From positions 1 to 40,778 of IMG/VR virus record IMGVR_UViG_3300033233_000080: a stretch of DNA of 40,778 nt; one strand, written 5' to 3'. A program made the translations under genes and the position numbers. The notes beneath the pieces are model-generated. The model did not search any database. It saw only the letters and a program-made list of their open reading frames with translations, and had not been told where the DNA came from. Source of the stretch: a virus. This document shows positions 7,432 to 15,781 of the stretch, piece after piece. Positions within the stretch are counted from its first letter, which is position 1. Every line of letters starts with the position of its first letter.

Positions 7432-8661
7432 TTATGAAACAGTTACACCAGTTAACACGCCGTGAGCGTTCCTGCAATCAGTGCCGTAGTTGGTATAAAT
7501 CTTGAACCACGCTTCATAAGCATCCTTGCCAGCAACTGGTTTGATGACTCCACCGCCTTTGTCATCCCAAGTAAGTGGCAGCATTTCATATCTCTTGATA
7601 TGCGGGCTGGAGATGAAATACATATAACCATTGAACATACGAGGATGAGCAATAATCGGAAGTTCAATATTGCCACCAACATACTTAATGGCTTTCCAAC
7701 CAGCGGTGAATTCCTGCGTATTAACCAACTGCCGCAAGGACTGCATCATAGAAATTAGCTTATTGCGAATTGCATAAGTCGTCCAAATCTGGTCAACGGG
7801 TTCACCATCGGTTCTCTGTTCAATTGCATCCAGAGTTTCCTGAATAAGCGTTTCAGACAAAGCTCCAGCATTGGTCTTTACATAAGCCTGCCACAAAGGT
7901 TCGGCGGTAGCATCAATACCCTGAAAAGTGCTGCCAAGGTTTCCATTGCTAACAATAGCACCAATACCAACTACTTCACCAATATCTTCAACAGCGGAAG
8001 CATATACACCATAACGATAAATAGCATCACCAGCAGCAGCAACAGAAATGTTGGGAGTAACATAAATTTTATTATTAGTAGCATCAACAGAAGTAATCTG
8101 ACCAATATATTCTTGAGTGGCATTGGGTATATAAATCTTCATACCCTTCCTGAAAAATTTAGTTGCAGGAGTATCACCAGCCACACCAGCGGGGTCTTTT
8201 ACCACAATATAGTCTTGAGACGAAGAAATCGCAGTATTAACTTTACCAAGGACACCCGTTCCAAAACAAATGGTCTGTCTGTCCATATCAATAGCAAAGG
8301 CGTTGGTGACACCCTTAATTTCATTAGTCAGGACATCAATCCAACCACCCTTACCTTTTGAAGCCTCAATAGAAAAACCATCAACCATCACACGACCATA
8401 AATTCTCTTGATTTTAATATAGGTCTGGTCGTAGAGGTTTCTTTGAGCTTCAGGCAGGTCGTAAACATTGGAAGCAGCACCACCAACCGCTTCGCTGAAC
8501 GCCAGCTGAACAGGAATTACTAACTGCTTACCAGCAAAATCAACGCTCTTTTTCTCAAAAATTGCCCAAGCGGGAACTTTCTTGGGCATCTGGTTTACAA
8601 TTGCAGGAGCGTAAACTTCCTTTAAAATTTTCTGAATATATTGATATTCTTGCATAGCCAT
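7432..8661 (-). CDS. Major capsid protein
   Basis: A 409-residue protein directly after a scaffold-like gene and before the tail adaptor, which is the expected place of the coat protein. The sequence has the look of an HK97-fold coat: an N-terminal helical arm (IQKILKEVYAPAIVNQMP), then beta-rich 'GKQLVIPVQLAFSEAVGG', then a long spine-helix region ('GWIDVLTNEIKGVTNAFAIDMD'), then 'LWQAYVKTNAG' and a C-terminal domain with 'WTTYAIRNKLISMMQSLRQ'. The ATG has a perfect GGAGAA ribosome site 9 bases upstream. No protease gene is seen, so maturation cleavage is not expected. Assigned by position, length and fold pattern. Confidence 0.88.
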   Translation of the reverse strand: MAMQEYQYIQKILKEVYAPAIVNQMPKKVPAWAIFEKKSVDFAGKQLVIPVQLAFSEAVGGAASNVYDLPEAQRNLYDQTYIKIKRIYGRVMVDGFSIEASKGKGGWIDVLTNEIKGVTNAFAIDMDRQTICFGTGVLGKVNTAISSSQDYIVVKDPAGVAGDTPATKFFRKGMKIYIPNATQEYIGQITSVDATNNKIYVTPNISVAAAGDAIYRYGVYASAVEDIGEVVGIGAIVSNGNLGSTFQGIDATAEPLWQAYVKTNAGALSETLIQETLDAIEQRTDGEPVDQIWTTYAIRNKLISMMQSLRQLVNTQEFTAGWKAIKYVGGNIELPIIAHPRMFNGYMYFISSPHIKRYEMLPLTWDDKGGGVIKPVAGKDAYEAWFKIYTNYGTDCRNAHGVLTGVTVS

Positions 8662-8664
8662 AGC

Positions 8665-9726
8665 TTATTCTCCTAATTTCATTTGCTCTACATATGCTTT
8701 ATAGAGCTTTTTAGCATATTCGGAGGCATTATCCAGAGTGATTGTTGCTTTTTCTGGAGTAGATACAACCACTTTTTTAGTTTCGCCAGAAGTTTTTGAT
8801 ACAGGAGTAGTCTTTTTAGCTTTAGCTTGTTTAGCTAAATATTCCTTAATAAGTTCTCCCATTACTTGCTGCTTAATTTCAGGATTTGATGCAAAAATTC
8901 TCTTAACAAAATCAACAGAACCGTAGTATTTCTGCGAAGCTTCCATAATCTTTTGCACAGGGACTTGACCACCCGTCAAGAAATGAACAGCCAAAACTTC
9001 TTCTATATTAGCAAGTGGGTAGTCTTCCCTGTATTTCTCAATCTCCTGCATCAAGGCTGCTGATTGTTTTTCAACTTCTTTTTGGGCTTGAGCAGCAGTT
9101 AATTCTGCTACTTGAGCCTTAAGTTTTTTTAGAGAGTTCTTTAAAGCTCTGGTCACATCATCATCAAAGTCGGTTATTTCTAAAGCCTCATCAGGAATTT
9201 CTTCAGCCTTTTGGGCTAAAGACTCCTTCTGAGCTTCAGAAAGCCCACCTTTCTGATGCTGTGCCAGCTTTAAAGCGTCCTCTAACATTTTTTCTTTAGC
9301 AGCCAATTCTTCTGCTCTTCTGGCGTTTTCTTCCATCGCTTGATAAAACCGAAGACCTTTCTGCAATAAAGCAACAAGTTCCTCTGGAGTAAAGTCTCCG
9401 ACCTTTACCTCTAAACCCTTTGATTTAAGGGTTGTATCTTCTTTAATTAGCTCTTTTATTCTCTTAATAGCCTCATTTTCTACTTTTTCATCCTTTTCTA
9501 CTTTTTCTTCGTTTTCTTCATTTTTTACTTCTACTTTTTCTTCCCCTTCTTCAACGGGTTCTTCTTCTACTTCTTCTTCCTCTACCTCTCCTTCTGTTTC
9601 CTCTTCATCAGGCAATTCGTCAATCTCATCAATCATTGACTTAATTGTTGTATCAACATCAACATCATCAAGATTGATGTCTTCTTCAAATTCTTTTTCT
9701 TCGTTTTCTAATTTTTCATTTTCCAT
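8665..9726 (-). CDS. Scaffold-like protein
   Basis: A 353-residue, very charged protein. Residues 1-95 are extremely acidic (runs of E and D), followed by coiled-coil segments (about 130-225) rich in A, E, K and Q, and a more basic C-terminal third. Such composition and the portal-scaffold-coat order are typical of podovirus scaffolds, which guide coat assembly and leave before packaging. The ATG overlaps the stop of the portal gene at a single base (TAATG). The call rests on position and composition, not on sequence family. Confidence 0.82.
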   Translation of the reverse strand: MENEKLENEEKEFEEDINLDDVDVDTTIKSMIDEIDELPDEEETEGEVEEEEVEEEPVEEGEEKVEVKNEENEEKVEKDEKVENEAIKRIKELIKEDTTLKSKGLEVKVGDFTPEELVALLQKGLRFYQAMEENARRAEELAAKEKMLEDALKLAQHQKGGLSEAQKESLAQKAEEIPDEALEITDFDDDVTRALKNSLKKLKAQVAELTAAQAQKEVEKQSAALMQEIEKYREDYPLANIEEVLAVHFLTGGQVPVQKIMEASQKYYGSVDFVKRIFASNPEIKQQVMGELIKEYLAKQAKAKKTTPVSKTSGETKKVVVSTPEKATITLDNASEYAKKLYKAYVEQMKLGE

Positions 9727-11744
9727 TAAATTTCTCCTACTATGTTCCCTTCAGTGGGGGTTTCAGATTGCCCAATGGATGGGGTCTGTCCCCCAGCTTC
9801 TTCGGGAGTTGATTTCGGATTAGCTTGCTGCAACAGTTGTTGCTGCTGTTGCATAGCTTGCTGTATATATTGCAAATGCTCTTGAATATGGTCTTCAAGA
9901 GCCTGTTTTTGTGAGTCTGTAAGCCGAGAATATTGTTCAGATAACCTCAGTCTCAAATGTATTCTCAAATGAATTTCGTGGTCATCAAGTTGATAGATAA
10001 ATTTCTTTTCTTCTTGAGGCAGAATAGCTGGGTTCTTTTCAATATCGTTATTTTCCCTTAAGGCTTTCTTTTCGTGCATTAATTCTGTTTCATACAGCTG
10101 CTTTGCTCCGCCGAACTCAAGCAATTCAAGAATAAGCTTGGGGTCTTTAATCAAGCCAAGCTGAGCTAAACGAATAATCCATTCTGAACGCATTATCCTG
10201 CTCTTTGGCAAGGATACATTTGTGGTTACCAGCACATCTGTATTATTTCTCAAATCTGCACCAGCAAATGCAAAGACACTATCCTGCTTATCTCTGCCAA
10301 CAAGCTTCAATAACCTTGGCAAAACATAATTTTTCTGAACAATCTCAAGAGCATAAGACCACGCCCTTGAGAAAACCGCATCTACTTCTTTTATGATTGG
10401 GTCAAGAACACTGTCATCCTGCTCAAGCAACAAATTGACCAACACACCAGAAGCGTGAGAAGCACGCTCTGGCAACCTTCCAAAGCTAACTTCGTGAACC
10501 CCACTAATATTTTCTAAATCTCTTTCCAATTCCTGCTTATAAGGAATAGTTAATGGCGGCAAAGTATCAAGCTTTAATTGATGTGGTTCACCAAGTTGAG
10601 CAGCATAATCAATCACTGTTAAGCCGCTCTCATCATAAACCTGGTTCTTATTCAGAAGAGCATTTAGTGGAGCAAGAACTTTTATTTTTGATGCCCGCTC
10701 AATAGCGAGGCTAATTAGTGTCATTTGCCTGTTATATTCGTGTTGAGCAGGAATTAAATCTTTAAAAATGCTATCATTAAAAGCTACTTCTTTCTCATAA
10801 TTACCAATAGGAATAGTCATATCTTCATAAGCAAAGAAAGGAATTACTCCATCAACATTTACACCATAATCAAGAATTTTTCCGCCACCAATAATGAAAT
10901 ACATATTTTTTGTCCAGAGTTCATACCTGATAGTAGTATCTTCATCAAGTGAAGAAGTCAAAGCAGGATAAAAATCAAGGTCTTCCTGTCCTTTTGAAAA
11001 AACAGCTGGACTAATTATGCCCTGTGCCAGAGATTTTTCCTGCTTCAATTCATCTACATCAACACCATAAGCATCTGCTAACTCTTCTCTATCAACCAGC
11101 TCTCCATATAAGAACCATCTCCATTTATCTGGAGAAGAATAAAGTGGGTCGTGACGATAATTAAAGGGAGATATAACTTCCATATTTACATCTCCCTTTT
11201 CTTTAACAGCTACCCTAATCGGTTCTTTTGTTTCTTCATCTATAATTGTCTCATAACCAATAATTCCTTCTTTTGTTTCATCCCAAAAAACCCTGACACA
11301 AGCCCGATTAGTTAAAAGCAACCAAGCAAAAAATTCTTTTCTAATCTTTTCAAAATTAACTTTATCTGCTAATGCTTCTAATAGTAAGTCACCAATTGTA
11401 GCAGCCTGAATATCTTCATATTCTCTTGTATTTGGAACAACACCAAACTGCGGCTGAATGCCACGAAGCTTTCCAAGCATTGTCCGCAGAATTGGTTTTA
11501 ATCTATTGATAAAAACTCTTCTTCCTTTGAATTTAACTGGTTCAAGCTCTTTTTTGAATAAGTTGTAATCAATGTTCTGATGACCAGCTACCCAGGCTAA
11601 AACTTTATTCCAGCGAGGAAATCTAACAACAACATCAGGATGATTGTTCCAGTAAAATTCAACCCTCTTTTTGACAAAGTCCAAATCAGCATCAGAGAGC
11701 TTGTCTCCATTTAATAGCTTCTTTTCTATTTGATAAAAAGACAT
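9726..11744 (-). CDS. Portal protein (P22-like)
   Basis: A 672-residue protein located between terminase and scaffold, where the portal belongs. The N-terminal part (residues 1-100) is helical with 'RVFINRLKPILRTMLGKLRGIQPQF', like the start of P22-type portals. The middle has wing and clip elements ('VISPFNYRHDPLYSS'), then a region with 'NISGVHEVSFGRLPERASHASG', typical of the stem/clip part of portals in podoviruses. The C-terminus is Gln-rich (runs of Q around residues 625-640), suggesting a barrel or disordered tail. It would form the dodecameric DNA entry ring at one capsid vertex. A lone transmembrane protein separates it from terminase. Confidence 0.88.
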   Translation of the reverse strand: MSFYQIEKKLLNGDKLSDADLDFVKKRVEFYWNNHPDVVVRFPRWNKVLAWVAGHQNIDYNLFKKELEPVKFKGRRVFINRLKPILRTMLGKLRGIQPQFGVVPNTREYEDIQAATIGDLLLEALADKVNFEKIRKEFFAWLLLTNRACVRVFWDETKEGIIGYETIIDEETKEPIRVAVKEKGDVNMEVISPFNYRHDPLYSSPDKWRWFLYGELVDREELADAYGVDVDELKQEKSLAQGIISPAVFSKGQEDLDFYPALTSSLDEDTTIRYELWTKNMYFIIGGGKILDYGVNVDGVIPFFAYEDMTIPIGNYEKEVAFNDSIFKDLIPAQHEYNRQMTLISLAIERASKIKVLAPLNALLNKNQVYDESGLTVIDYAAQLGEPHQLKLDTLPPLTIPYKQELERDLENISGVHEVSFGRLPERASHASGVLVNLLLEQDDSVLDPIIKEVDAVFSRAWSYALEIVQKNYVLPRLLKLVGRDKQDSVFAFAGADLRNNTDVLVTTNVSLPKSRIMRSEWIIRLAQLGLIKDPKLILELLEFGGAKQLYETELMHEKKALRENNDIEKNPAILPQEEKKFIYQLDDHEIHLRIHLRLRLSEQYSRLTDSQKQALEDHIQEHLQYIQQAMQQQQQLLQQANPKSTPEEAGGQTPSIGQSETPTEGNIVGEI

Positions 11745-11745
11745 T

Positions 11746-11982
11746 TTACTTCTCCTCTGCTATTTCACTCCAGTCTTCTTCAAATGCTTTTAAATCAATT
11801 TTTGGCGTTTCTTCTTCTGTTTCTTCGTTCTTTTTCTCTTCCTTTTTAATCGGTTGCTCAAATAGTTTGTATTCTGTAAAATTTTTTGCCATTATTCTAT
11901 TAAGCAAATCTTTTTCTTTTTTCCAATGCAAATATTCTAAACCACCAATTAAAATTATTAAACTTACACAAATTATTGTCAT
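11746..11982 (-). CDS. Small membrane-anchored acidic protein
   Basis: A 78-residue protein with one N-terminal hydrophobic segment (residues about 2-15), then a basic helix and a very acidic C-terminal half (EEKKNEETEEE and EEDWSEIAEEK). The predicted topology is a single membrane anchor. It is placed between the terminase and portal genes, 1 bp from the portal start. AAGGA lies upstream of its ATG. The function is unknown; a role in lysis timing or in anchoring packaging to the membrane would be speculation. Confidence 0.6.
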   Translation of the reverse strand: MTIICVSLIILIGGLEYLHWKKEKDLLNRIMAKNFTEYKLFEQPIKKEEKKNEETEEETPKIDLKAFEEDWSEIAEEK

Positions 11983-11993
11983 AGCTAAATCCT

Positions 11994-13619
11994 TTAATAT
12001 AAATCATCACCTAATAAATTTGTCGTTTTATTCCATTCTTCATTTTCCCAAAAGTTTTTCTCGCTTTCGGCAAATGTATTAGATGCATATGAAGTTATAT
12101 ATTGCTTTTTAGGTTCATTTGGAGTAGGAAAGACCACACAATCAAGAATATATGCTAAAGCATCTATCGTATCATCGTATCTCGTTCTACCAAAGAAAAG
12201 TATTTCATTTAACAATTCTTCATAACCAATTGGGGGAAGAAAAATTTTTCCGCTTTCAAACCAACCAGTTAAATTTTTTATTCGTAATTCTTTTGGTCTG
12301 TTCTTATGCCTCAATGGAAATAAGATGTTTGGTATGCACTTAGCATAAGCATCGCTTCCCTTAGGAAGCTTCCCCTGTCGCAGCAATTGAGGTAACAAGA
12401 AAGAACACAAGTCTCTATAAACTTCATATTTTGTCTCTTCTACGCCAATATAAACTGGCTGATACAATGAAGCAATTTCTATCATTCGCTCTACAGCTTT
12501 TAAATCTGTTTCTTTATTACTTTTAGCATAAACTACATATAAGTTCTTATCTGCTCCAGCATCAACGACAACCATACCTGTTTTATCGCTTCCAGCGGTC
12601 TCTTTACCAGATGGGTCAATAAGCATATAAGTAGTTCTTATCTCTGGCAACTCACCACGACGCCAGTGCTGTATCCAGTTTCTTTTAAAAATCGCTGTAG
12701 AGTCAGAAATTGGGTCATTTAAATACTGCCCAAAGAAAAACTCCGCCTGTTGTTCTTTTATCTTCTTCAGCTTGCTCTCTGGGAATAGCGTCGGAAATGT
12801 TGAACCTTTTTCATTTACTGGGTCTGCCCAGCAAGAAATTCGCAAATAATGATAATTATCTTTATGAAGCTCAACTATTGGCTTGCTTCTATGCTCATTA
12901 TAAGTCTCTACAGTAAAGCCAAAAAATTGATTTAAAAGATAACCATATAAATCATCAGTATCATAACGAGTTCCAATGATAATTTCTGTTCCTCTGCTTT
13001 CAAGCAGGGAACGAGATAACTTCCACCAGTCAATAGTCTTATTAATCTGGTCTGGAGTAGAGCAGTTCTCTTTGTTAACTAAGTCATCATTGATTAACAT
13101 AGAGTAATGCTTTGACACCAAGTTTCCTTCTACTGAACCAGTTTCAACCAGAGTATTTTTAAGCTCTATCTCTTCCAGCGTCCAGCGACCAGCCTGCTTC
13201 TCTGGGTCTCTTGGAATTTCTGGGAATAAGTTTCTCAATAATTCGTTATGCTCAAAATTATACTTAATTTTCTTTAAGAACATTTTAGCGTTGGCTAAAG
13301 TAGCATTGGATAGAAGAATTGTCTCACCCTTTCTGTTTGGATTAACTAACCCGTTCAAAATAATTTGAGTAATAAATCCAACACTGATAATATAGCTCTT
13401 CAGCCAACCTCTTGGACAAAGCACAATCAAGCTCTGTTCTGGAAGAGTTCCATACTTCTGAACAAAATCCGTAATTGTCTTATGCGTCGGCTTATACATA
13501 TCCTTGAACCCAGGAGTTGGGTCTTCCAGAGTTTGCAGAACAACCCTACACAAAAAATACAAATCAGTAAGGCACTTTTCTCTCCAGAAATCAACTTTCT
13601 TTAAATCTTTTATAGCCAT
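11994..13619 (-). CDS. terL: Terminase large subunit (ATPase-nuclease packaging motor)
   Basis: A 541-residue large terminase. Residues about 68-75 (CPRGWLKS) give the Walker A-like P-loop with Lys74. Residues about 171-176 (LINDDL) fit Walker B. The C-terminal RNase H-like nuclease carries 'TYMLIDPSGKETAGSDKTG' (about 327-345, first metal-binding Asp), 'YIGVEETK' (Glu) and 'RYDDTIDALAY' (about 480-490, final Asp pair). It pumps genome DNA into the procapsid at the portal. Its ATG lies at the stop of the preceding 70-residue gene (TAATG). The family level is confident; the packaging mode (headful or otherwise) cannot be read here. Confidence 0.95.
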   Translation of the reverse strand: MAIKDLKKVDFWREKCLTDLYFLCRVVLQTLEDPTPGFKDMYKPTHKTITDFVQKYGTLPEQSLIVLCPRGWLKSYIISVGFITQIILNGLVNPNRKGETILLSNATLANAKMFLKKIKYNFEHNELLRNLFPEIPRDPEKQAGRWTLEEIELKNTLVETGSVEGNLVSKHYSMLINDDLVNKENCSTPDQINKTIDWWKLSRSLLESRGTEIIIGTRYDTDDLYGYLLNQFFGFTVETYNEHRSKPIVELHKDNYHYLRISCWADPVNEKGSTFPTLFPESKLKKIKEQQAEFFFGQYLNDPISDSTAIFKRNWIQHWRRGELPEIRTTYMLIDPSGKETAGSDKTGMVVVDAGADKNLYVVYAKSNKETDLKAVERMIEIASLYQPVYIGVEETKYEVYRDLCSFLLPQLLRQGKLPKGSDAYAKCIPNILFPLRHKNRPKELRIKNLTGWFESGKIFLPPIGYEELLNEILFFGRTRYDDTIDALAYILDCVVFPTPNEPKKQYITSYASNTFAESEKNFWENEEWNKTTNLLGDDLY

Positions 13620-13831
13620 TAGCCCATCCGAGCTTCTTTCAATGACCTTTTAGCTCTGTTCCTTAATTTCCGCAATGTCAAAGCTAATCTCGCACGGCGA
13701 CCAAGTGTTCCACCCTTTTTAGCGGCTGCTTCAAGTTTTGATAAAGGGATTTTTTCTCCCTTCTTTACACCAAGCTGCTTACGCAAAGCACCCTTATGTT
13801 TGATTGCTTTTTGTATCCAATTGTCCGCCAT
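13619..13831 (-). CDS. Small basic protein between small and large terminase
   Basis: A 70-residue, strongly basic protein (K/R-rich, with 'ADNWIQKAIKHKGALRKQLG' and 'GGTLGRRARLALTLRK'). The start is taken at the second ATG (13829-13831), which is at the right distance from an AAAGGAG ribosome site; an earlier ATG lies two codons upstream. The 'WIQKAIKHKGALRKQLGV' signature is widely seen in small phage proteins near terminase and capsid genes. Basic composition suggests DNA or RNA contact, perhaps in packaging. The function is unknown. Confidence 0.75.
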   Translation of the reverse strand: MADNWIQKAIKHKGALRKQLGVKKGEKIPLSKLEAAAKKGGTLGRRARLALTLRKLRNRAKRSLKEARMG

Positions 13832-14333
13832 TTTCATTCTCCTTTTGTTCTGGGAGCATTTTTATCTCTTCCGCATCTATCACCTCAGCATCAACTAATC
13901 CCTTCGCTAATTCTGGTGTAATAACCAGAACAATCTCTCTTTGTGTATGAACTTCTTTTGTCTCTGTATCATATGCCCCAGAAACCTTCAAAACTTTGTC
14001 TAAATATTGTCCCCTCGTAAAATAATCTGGTTCGTTCTCTTGCACAACCTTGCCCTTTGAATTATATTTTTTAGGGTAGGTTGCCTCTAATCCTTCTTTT
14101 AATTTCTGAGCAATGTAACCGCTGTTTATGCCAGCCTTCTCCATCGCCTCTAAAATAGCTTGCCTGATATGCTCTCTTTTTAAAAGCGTAGAACCATACT
14201 CACGATTGGCGTAGCCCGCTGCCAAGGCAGCTTTGCCAATCTGCTCGTATTCCAGAACCTTTTTTACAAATTTCTTTTCTCTGGCAGTTAAAGGAATTTT
14301 ATTTTTAACTGCCAAGCTCTTCGCTCTCCTCAC
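13794..14333 (-). CDS. terS: Terminase small subunit
   Basis: A 179-residue protein just upstream of the large terminase. Residues about 15-60 form a helix-turn-helix of the Terminase_2 type: 'LTAREKKFVKKVLE', then 'GKAALAAGYA', then 'GSTLLKREHIRQAI'. The middle contains an oligomerisation region ('EPDYFTRGQYLDKVLKVSGAY') and the C-terminus is acidic. It would recognise packaging DNA and load the motor. The start is the GTG at 14331-14333, with GGAG 6 bases upstream; a TTG at 14315 with GGAG upstream is an alternative. It overlaps genes on both sides. Confidence 0.88.
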   Translation of the reverse strand: MRRAKSLAVKNKIPLTAREKKFVKKVLEYEQIGKAALAAGYANREYGSTLLKREHIRQAILEAMEKAGINSGYIAQKLKEGLEATYPKKYNSKGKVVQENEPDYFTRGQYLDKVLKVSGAYDTETKEVHTQREIVLVITPELAKGLVDAEVIDAEEIKMLPEQKENENGGQLDTKSNQT

Positions 14334-14610
14334 TGTTTACTCCAAACCTCGCTTCTTGTAAACTTTGCTTAACTTTCTTTTTTAATTTCTTTTCCTTATA
14401 TTCTCGCTCTATTTCTTGTAGAAGAGCTAATCTATACTGCAATTCATCTACATCAGTCTCATCAGCTTCCCAATTACCCTTCATTGCTTCTTTAATCTTT
14501 TTGTGAACTTTTAACTGTTCAGCTTTAACATCATCCAAAGTTGGAAACTGCTCCATTAATTTCTGTTTGTCTTCTTCTCTTTTCTTTTTTTCTTCTTCGG
14601 TATAGTCCAT
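14305..14610 (-). CDS. Charged helical hypothetical protein
   Basis: A 101-residue protein, nearly all charged residues, predicted helical and coiled-coil forming. A GGAGTAAAAA ribosome site precedes the ATG. It overlaps the small terminase start by 29 bp, so the two are probably translated together. Short motif: 'ELQYRLALLQEIEREYKEKK'. It could be a packaging accessory, but no family is recognised. Confidence 0.65.
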   Translation of the reverse strand: MDYTEEEKKKREEDKQKLMEQFPTLDDVKAEQLKVHKKIKEAMKGNWEADETDVDELQYRLALLQEIEREYKEKKLKKKVKQSLQEARFGVNSEESEELGS

Positions 14611-14620
14611 TTTTTACTCC

Positions 14621-15223
14621 TTATTTTGTAAAAACACAAATAGCAGCAAGAGCTGCCAAGGCAATTAAATCTATTTTTGCCATAAAGTTTGTTGATTTAT
14701 TTGTGTTATAAATTTCTCTAAATGCGGCTTCTAATCTCAACCTTGAAGCCAACTCAAGTTCATACTTGTTCTTATACTGATTTGTTAAATCCAATTGGAC
14801 ATTATATTGCTTGGTCAAATTAAAAATAATCTCATCCTTATTAGCCAATTCTTTTTGAGCAAGACTGAATTTTTCTTTCCAAAGTTTTACCTGCTCCTGA
14901 AGGTTAGCAATCATTGCATCTTTATCAGTCAATTCTGCAAACTGTTTTTCCAATTGGTCGGCTTTTTTGTCAAGTTCTGTTTGCTGTTGAGATAATTCTT
15001 TTGATTTTTCTTCAAGCTCTTTTTGCTGAGTTTTATATTTCTCCAAAATTTCTTCTTTTTCTTTGATAACTTTGTCAGCCTCTTCTCTTGCTCTCACTTC
15101 TGCTTCTTTAACTTCAACTAATTCTTTTTTTAACTTCACAATCTGATTTTGTAAATAGACAACATATCCAGAGAAAGCTAATGATAAGCAAAGAAAAATT
15201 ATCAGGACAGTTTTTAATTTCAT
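14621..15223 (-). CDS. Membrane-anchored coiled-coil protein (spanin-like candidate)
   Basis: A 200-residue protein with an N-terminal signal-anchor (residues about 4-24, 'TVLIIFLCLSLAFSGYVVY'), a long coiled coil (about 28-150, K/E/Q heptads) and a second hydrophobic stretch at the C-terminus (about 182-198, 'IDLIALAALAAICVF'). An N-anchor with a long periplasmic coiled coil is the shape of an inner-membrane spanin (Rz-like), but spanins normally lack a C-terminal hydrophobic end. The ATG overlaps or closely follows a 27-residue hydrophobic peptide gene. It lies between lysis and packaging genes. Lysis function is an inference. Confidence 0.68.
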   Translation of the reverse strand: MKLKTVLIIFLCLSLAFSGYVVYLQNQIVKLKKELVEVKEAEVRAREEADKVIKEKEEILEKYKTQQKELEEKSKELSQQQTELDKKADQLEKQFAELTDKDAMIANLQEQVKLWKEKFSLAQKELANKDEIIFNLTKQYNVQLDLTNQYKNKYELELASRLRLEAAFREIYNTNKSTNFMAKIDLIALAALAAICVFTK

Positions 15224-15224
15224 T

Positions 15225-15308
15225 TCAAAAATTCCTTAGCAGCATTGTTAATGCCATTGGAGATACAGCAAAAAGTGAAAATAATAAGACAAAAGTAAAA
15301 TTTTTCAT
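15225..15308 (-). CDS. 27-residue hydrophobic peptide
   Basis: A short ORF beginning MKNFTFVLLFSLFAV, with one hydrophobic helix (residues about 4-22) and a basic end. AAGG lies 8 bases before the ATG. It ends 1 base before the next gene, so the two can be translationally coupled. It could be a small holin or antiholin-like peptide, or just a leader peptide. Evidence is limited to length, hydrophobicity and ribosome site. Confidence 0.5.
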   Translation of the reverse strand: MKNFTFVLLFSLFAVSPMALTMLLRNF

Positions 15309-15320
15309 AAAATGCCTTAA

Positions 15321-15366
15321 AAATAGTGGCTGACCCCCACCCCTGTCATAAATAATGCCACTATAT
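15321..15366 (-). promoter_or_regulatory. Nested hairpin in the leader of the packaging genes
   Basis: Outer stem 15323-15330 with 15357-15364 (ATAGTGGC / GCCACTAT) encloses an inner stem TGAC/GTCA (15331-15334 with 15345-15348) and a G-rich loop. In the minus-strand RNA the outer stem is followed by five U, then AAGG of the next ribosome site. It lies between the promoter at 15403-15431 and the 27-residue gene. It could act as an attenuator or block translation start. Structure assigned by eye. Confidence 0.5.
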
Positions 15367-15402
15367 TTACCCACAATGACCCTCTTCTCCCATTATACTT
15401 AC

Positions 15403-15431
15403 ATTATATCACATTTCTTTGTATTTGTCAA
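15403..15431 (-). promoter_or_regulatory. Sigma70-type promoter inside late unit
   Basis: TTGACA (15426-15431), 17-bp spacer, TATAAT (15403-15408) with TG two positions upstream of the -10. It lies within the end of the 59-residue gene and points toward terminase and structural genes. It would allow packaging and structural genes to be expressed separately from endolysin. Confidence 0.75.
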
Positions 15432-15588
15432 GTCCTTCTTCATCAACAGCTATGTTTAGTTTCACAAGAAGTTTAGCAAGGTCTTCTATAGTTGCGGCAT
15501 AATAGGTTTTATCCTGATTAATTTGCAATAACCAACCGTTCTCAATTTGAAGAATTAAAGCTTGTTTAATTTTATTAATCTTGCTCAT
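15409..15588 (-). CDS. Small hypothetical late protein (59 aa)
   Basis: A 59-residue protein that starts MSKINKIKQALILQIENGW. Its ATG overlaps the stop of the upstream gene by 4 bases (ATGA), and it ends inside the promoter that starts the packaging segment. No cysteine or membrane segment is present. Composition is like its neighbours and nothing points to a known family. Confidence 0.65.
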   Translation of the reverse strand: MSKINKIKQALILQIENGWLLQINQDKTYYAATIEDLAKLLVKLNIAVDEEGLDKYKEM

Positions 15589-15779
15589 TTTAACTCCATC
15601 TTAATTTCTTCCAAGATTGCTATAATTTTATCCAGCTTCTCATTAAGCTTGTGAAGCTCCTCAGTAATGGTAGTTTCTTTTTTGCCTACAGGATAATTTG
15701 TGGCATATTGAGGATATACTGGGATATACTCAATTTCAGCCGTAGAAATTCCAGAATTGTCAAAATATTCTTTTGCCAT
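15585..15779 (-). CDS. Small coiled-coil late protein
   Basis: A 64-residue protein. The first 30 residues are Tyr/Pro-rich ('EIEYIPVYPQYATNYPVGKK'), and the last 30 are a short coiled coil ('ELHKLNEKLDKIIAILEEI'). It directly follows the holin candidate and is coupled to the next gene by an ATGA overlap. It may be a lysis accessory, but no family is recognised. Confidence 0.62.
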   Translation of the reverse strand: MAKEYFDNSGISTAEIEYIPVYPQYATNYPVGKKETTITEELHKLNEKLDKIIAILEEIKMELK

Positions 15780-15781
15780 AA

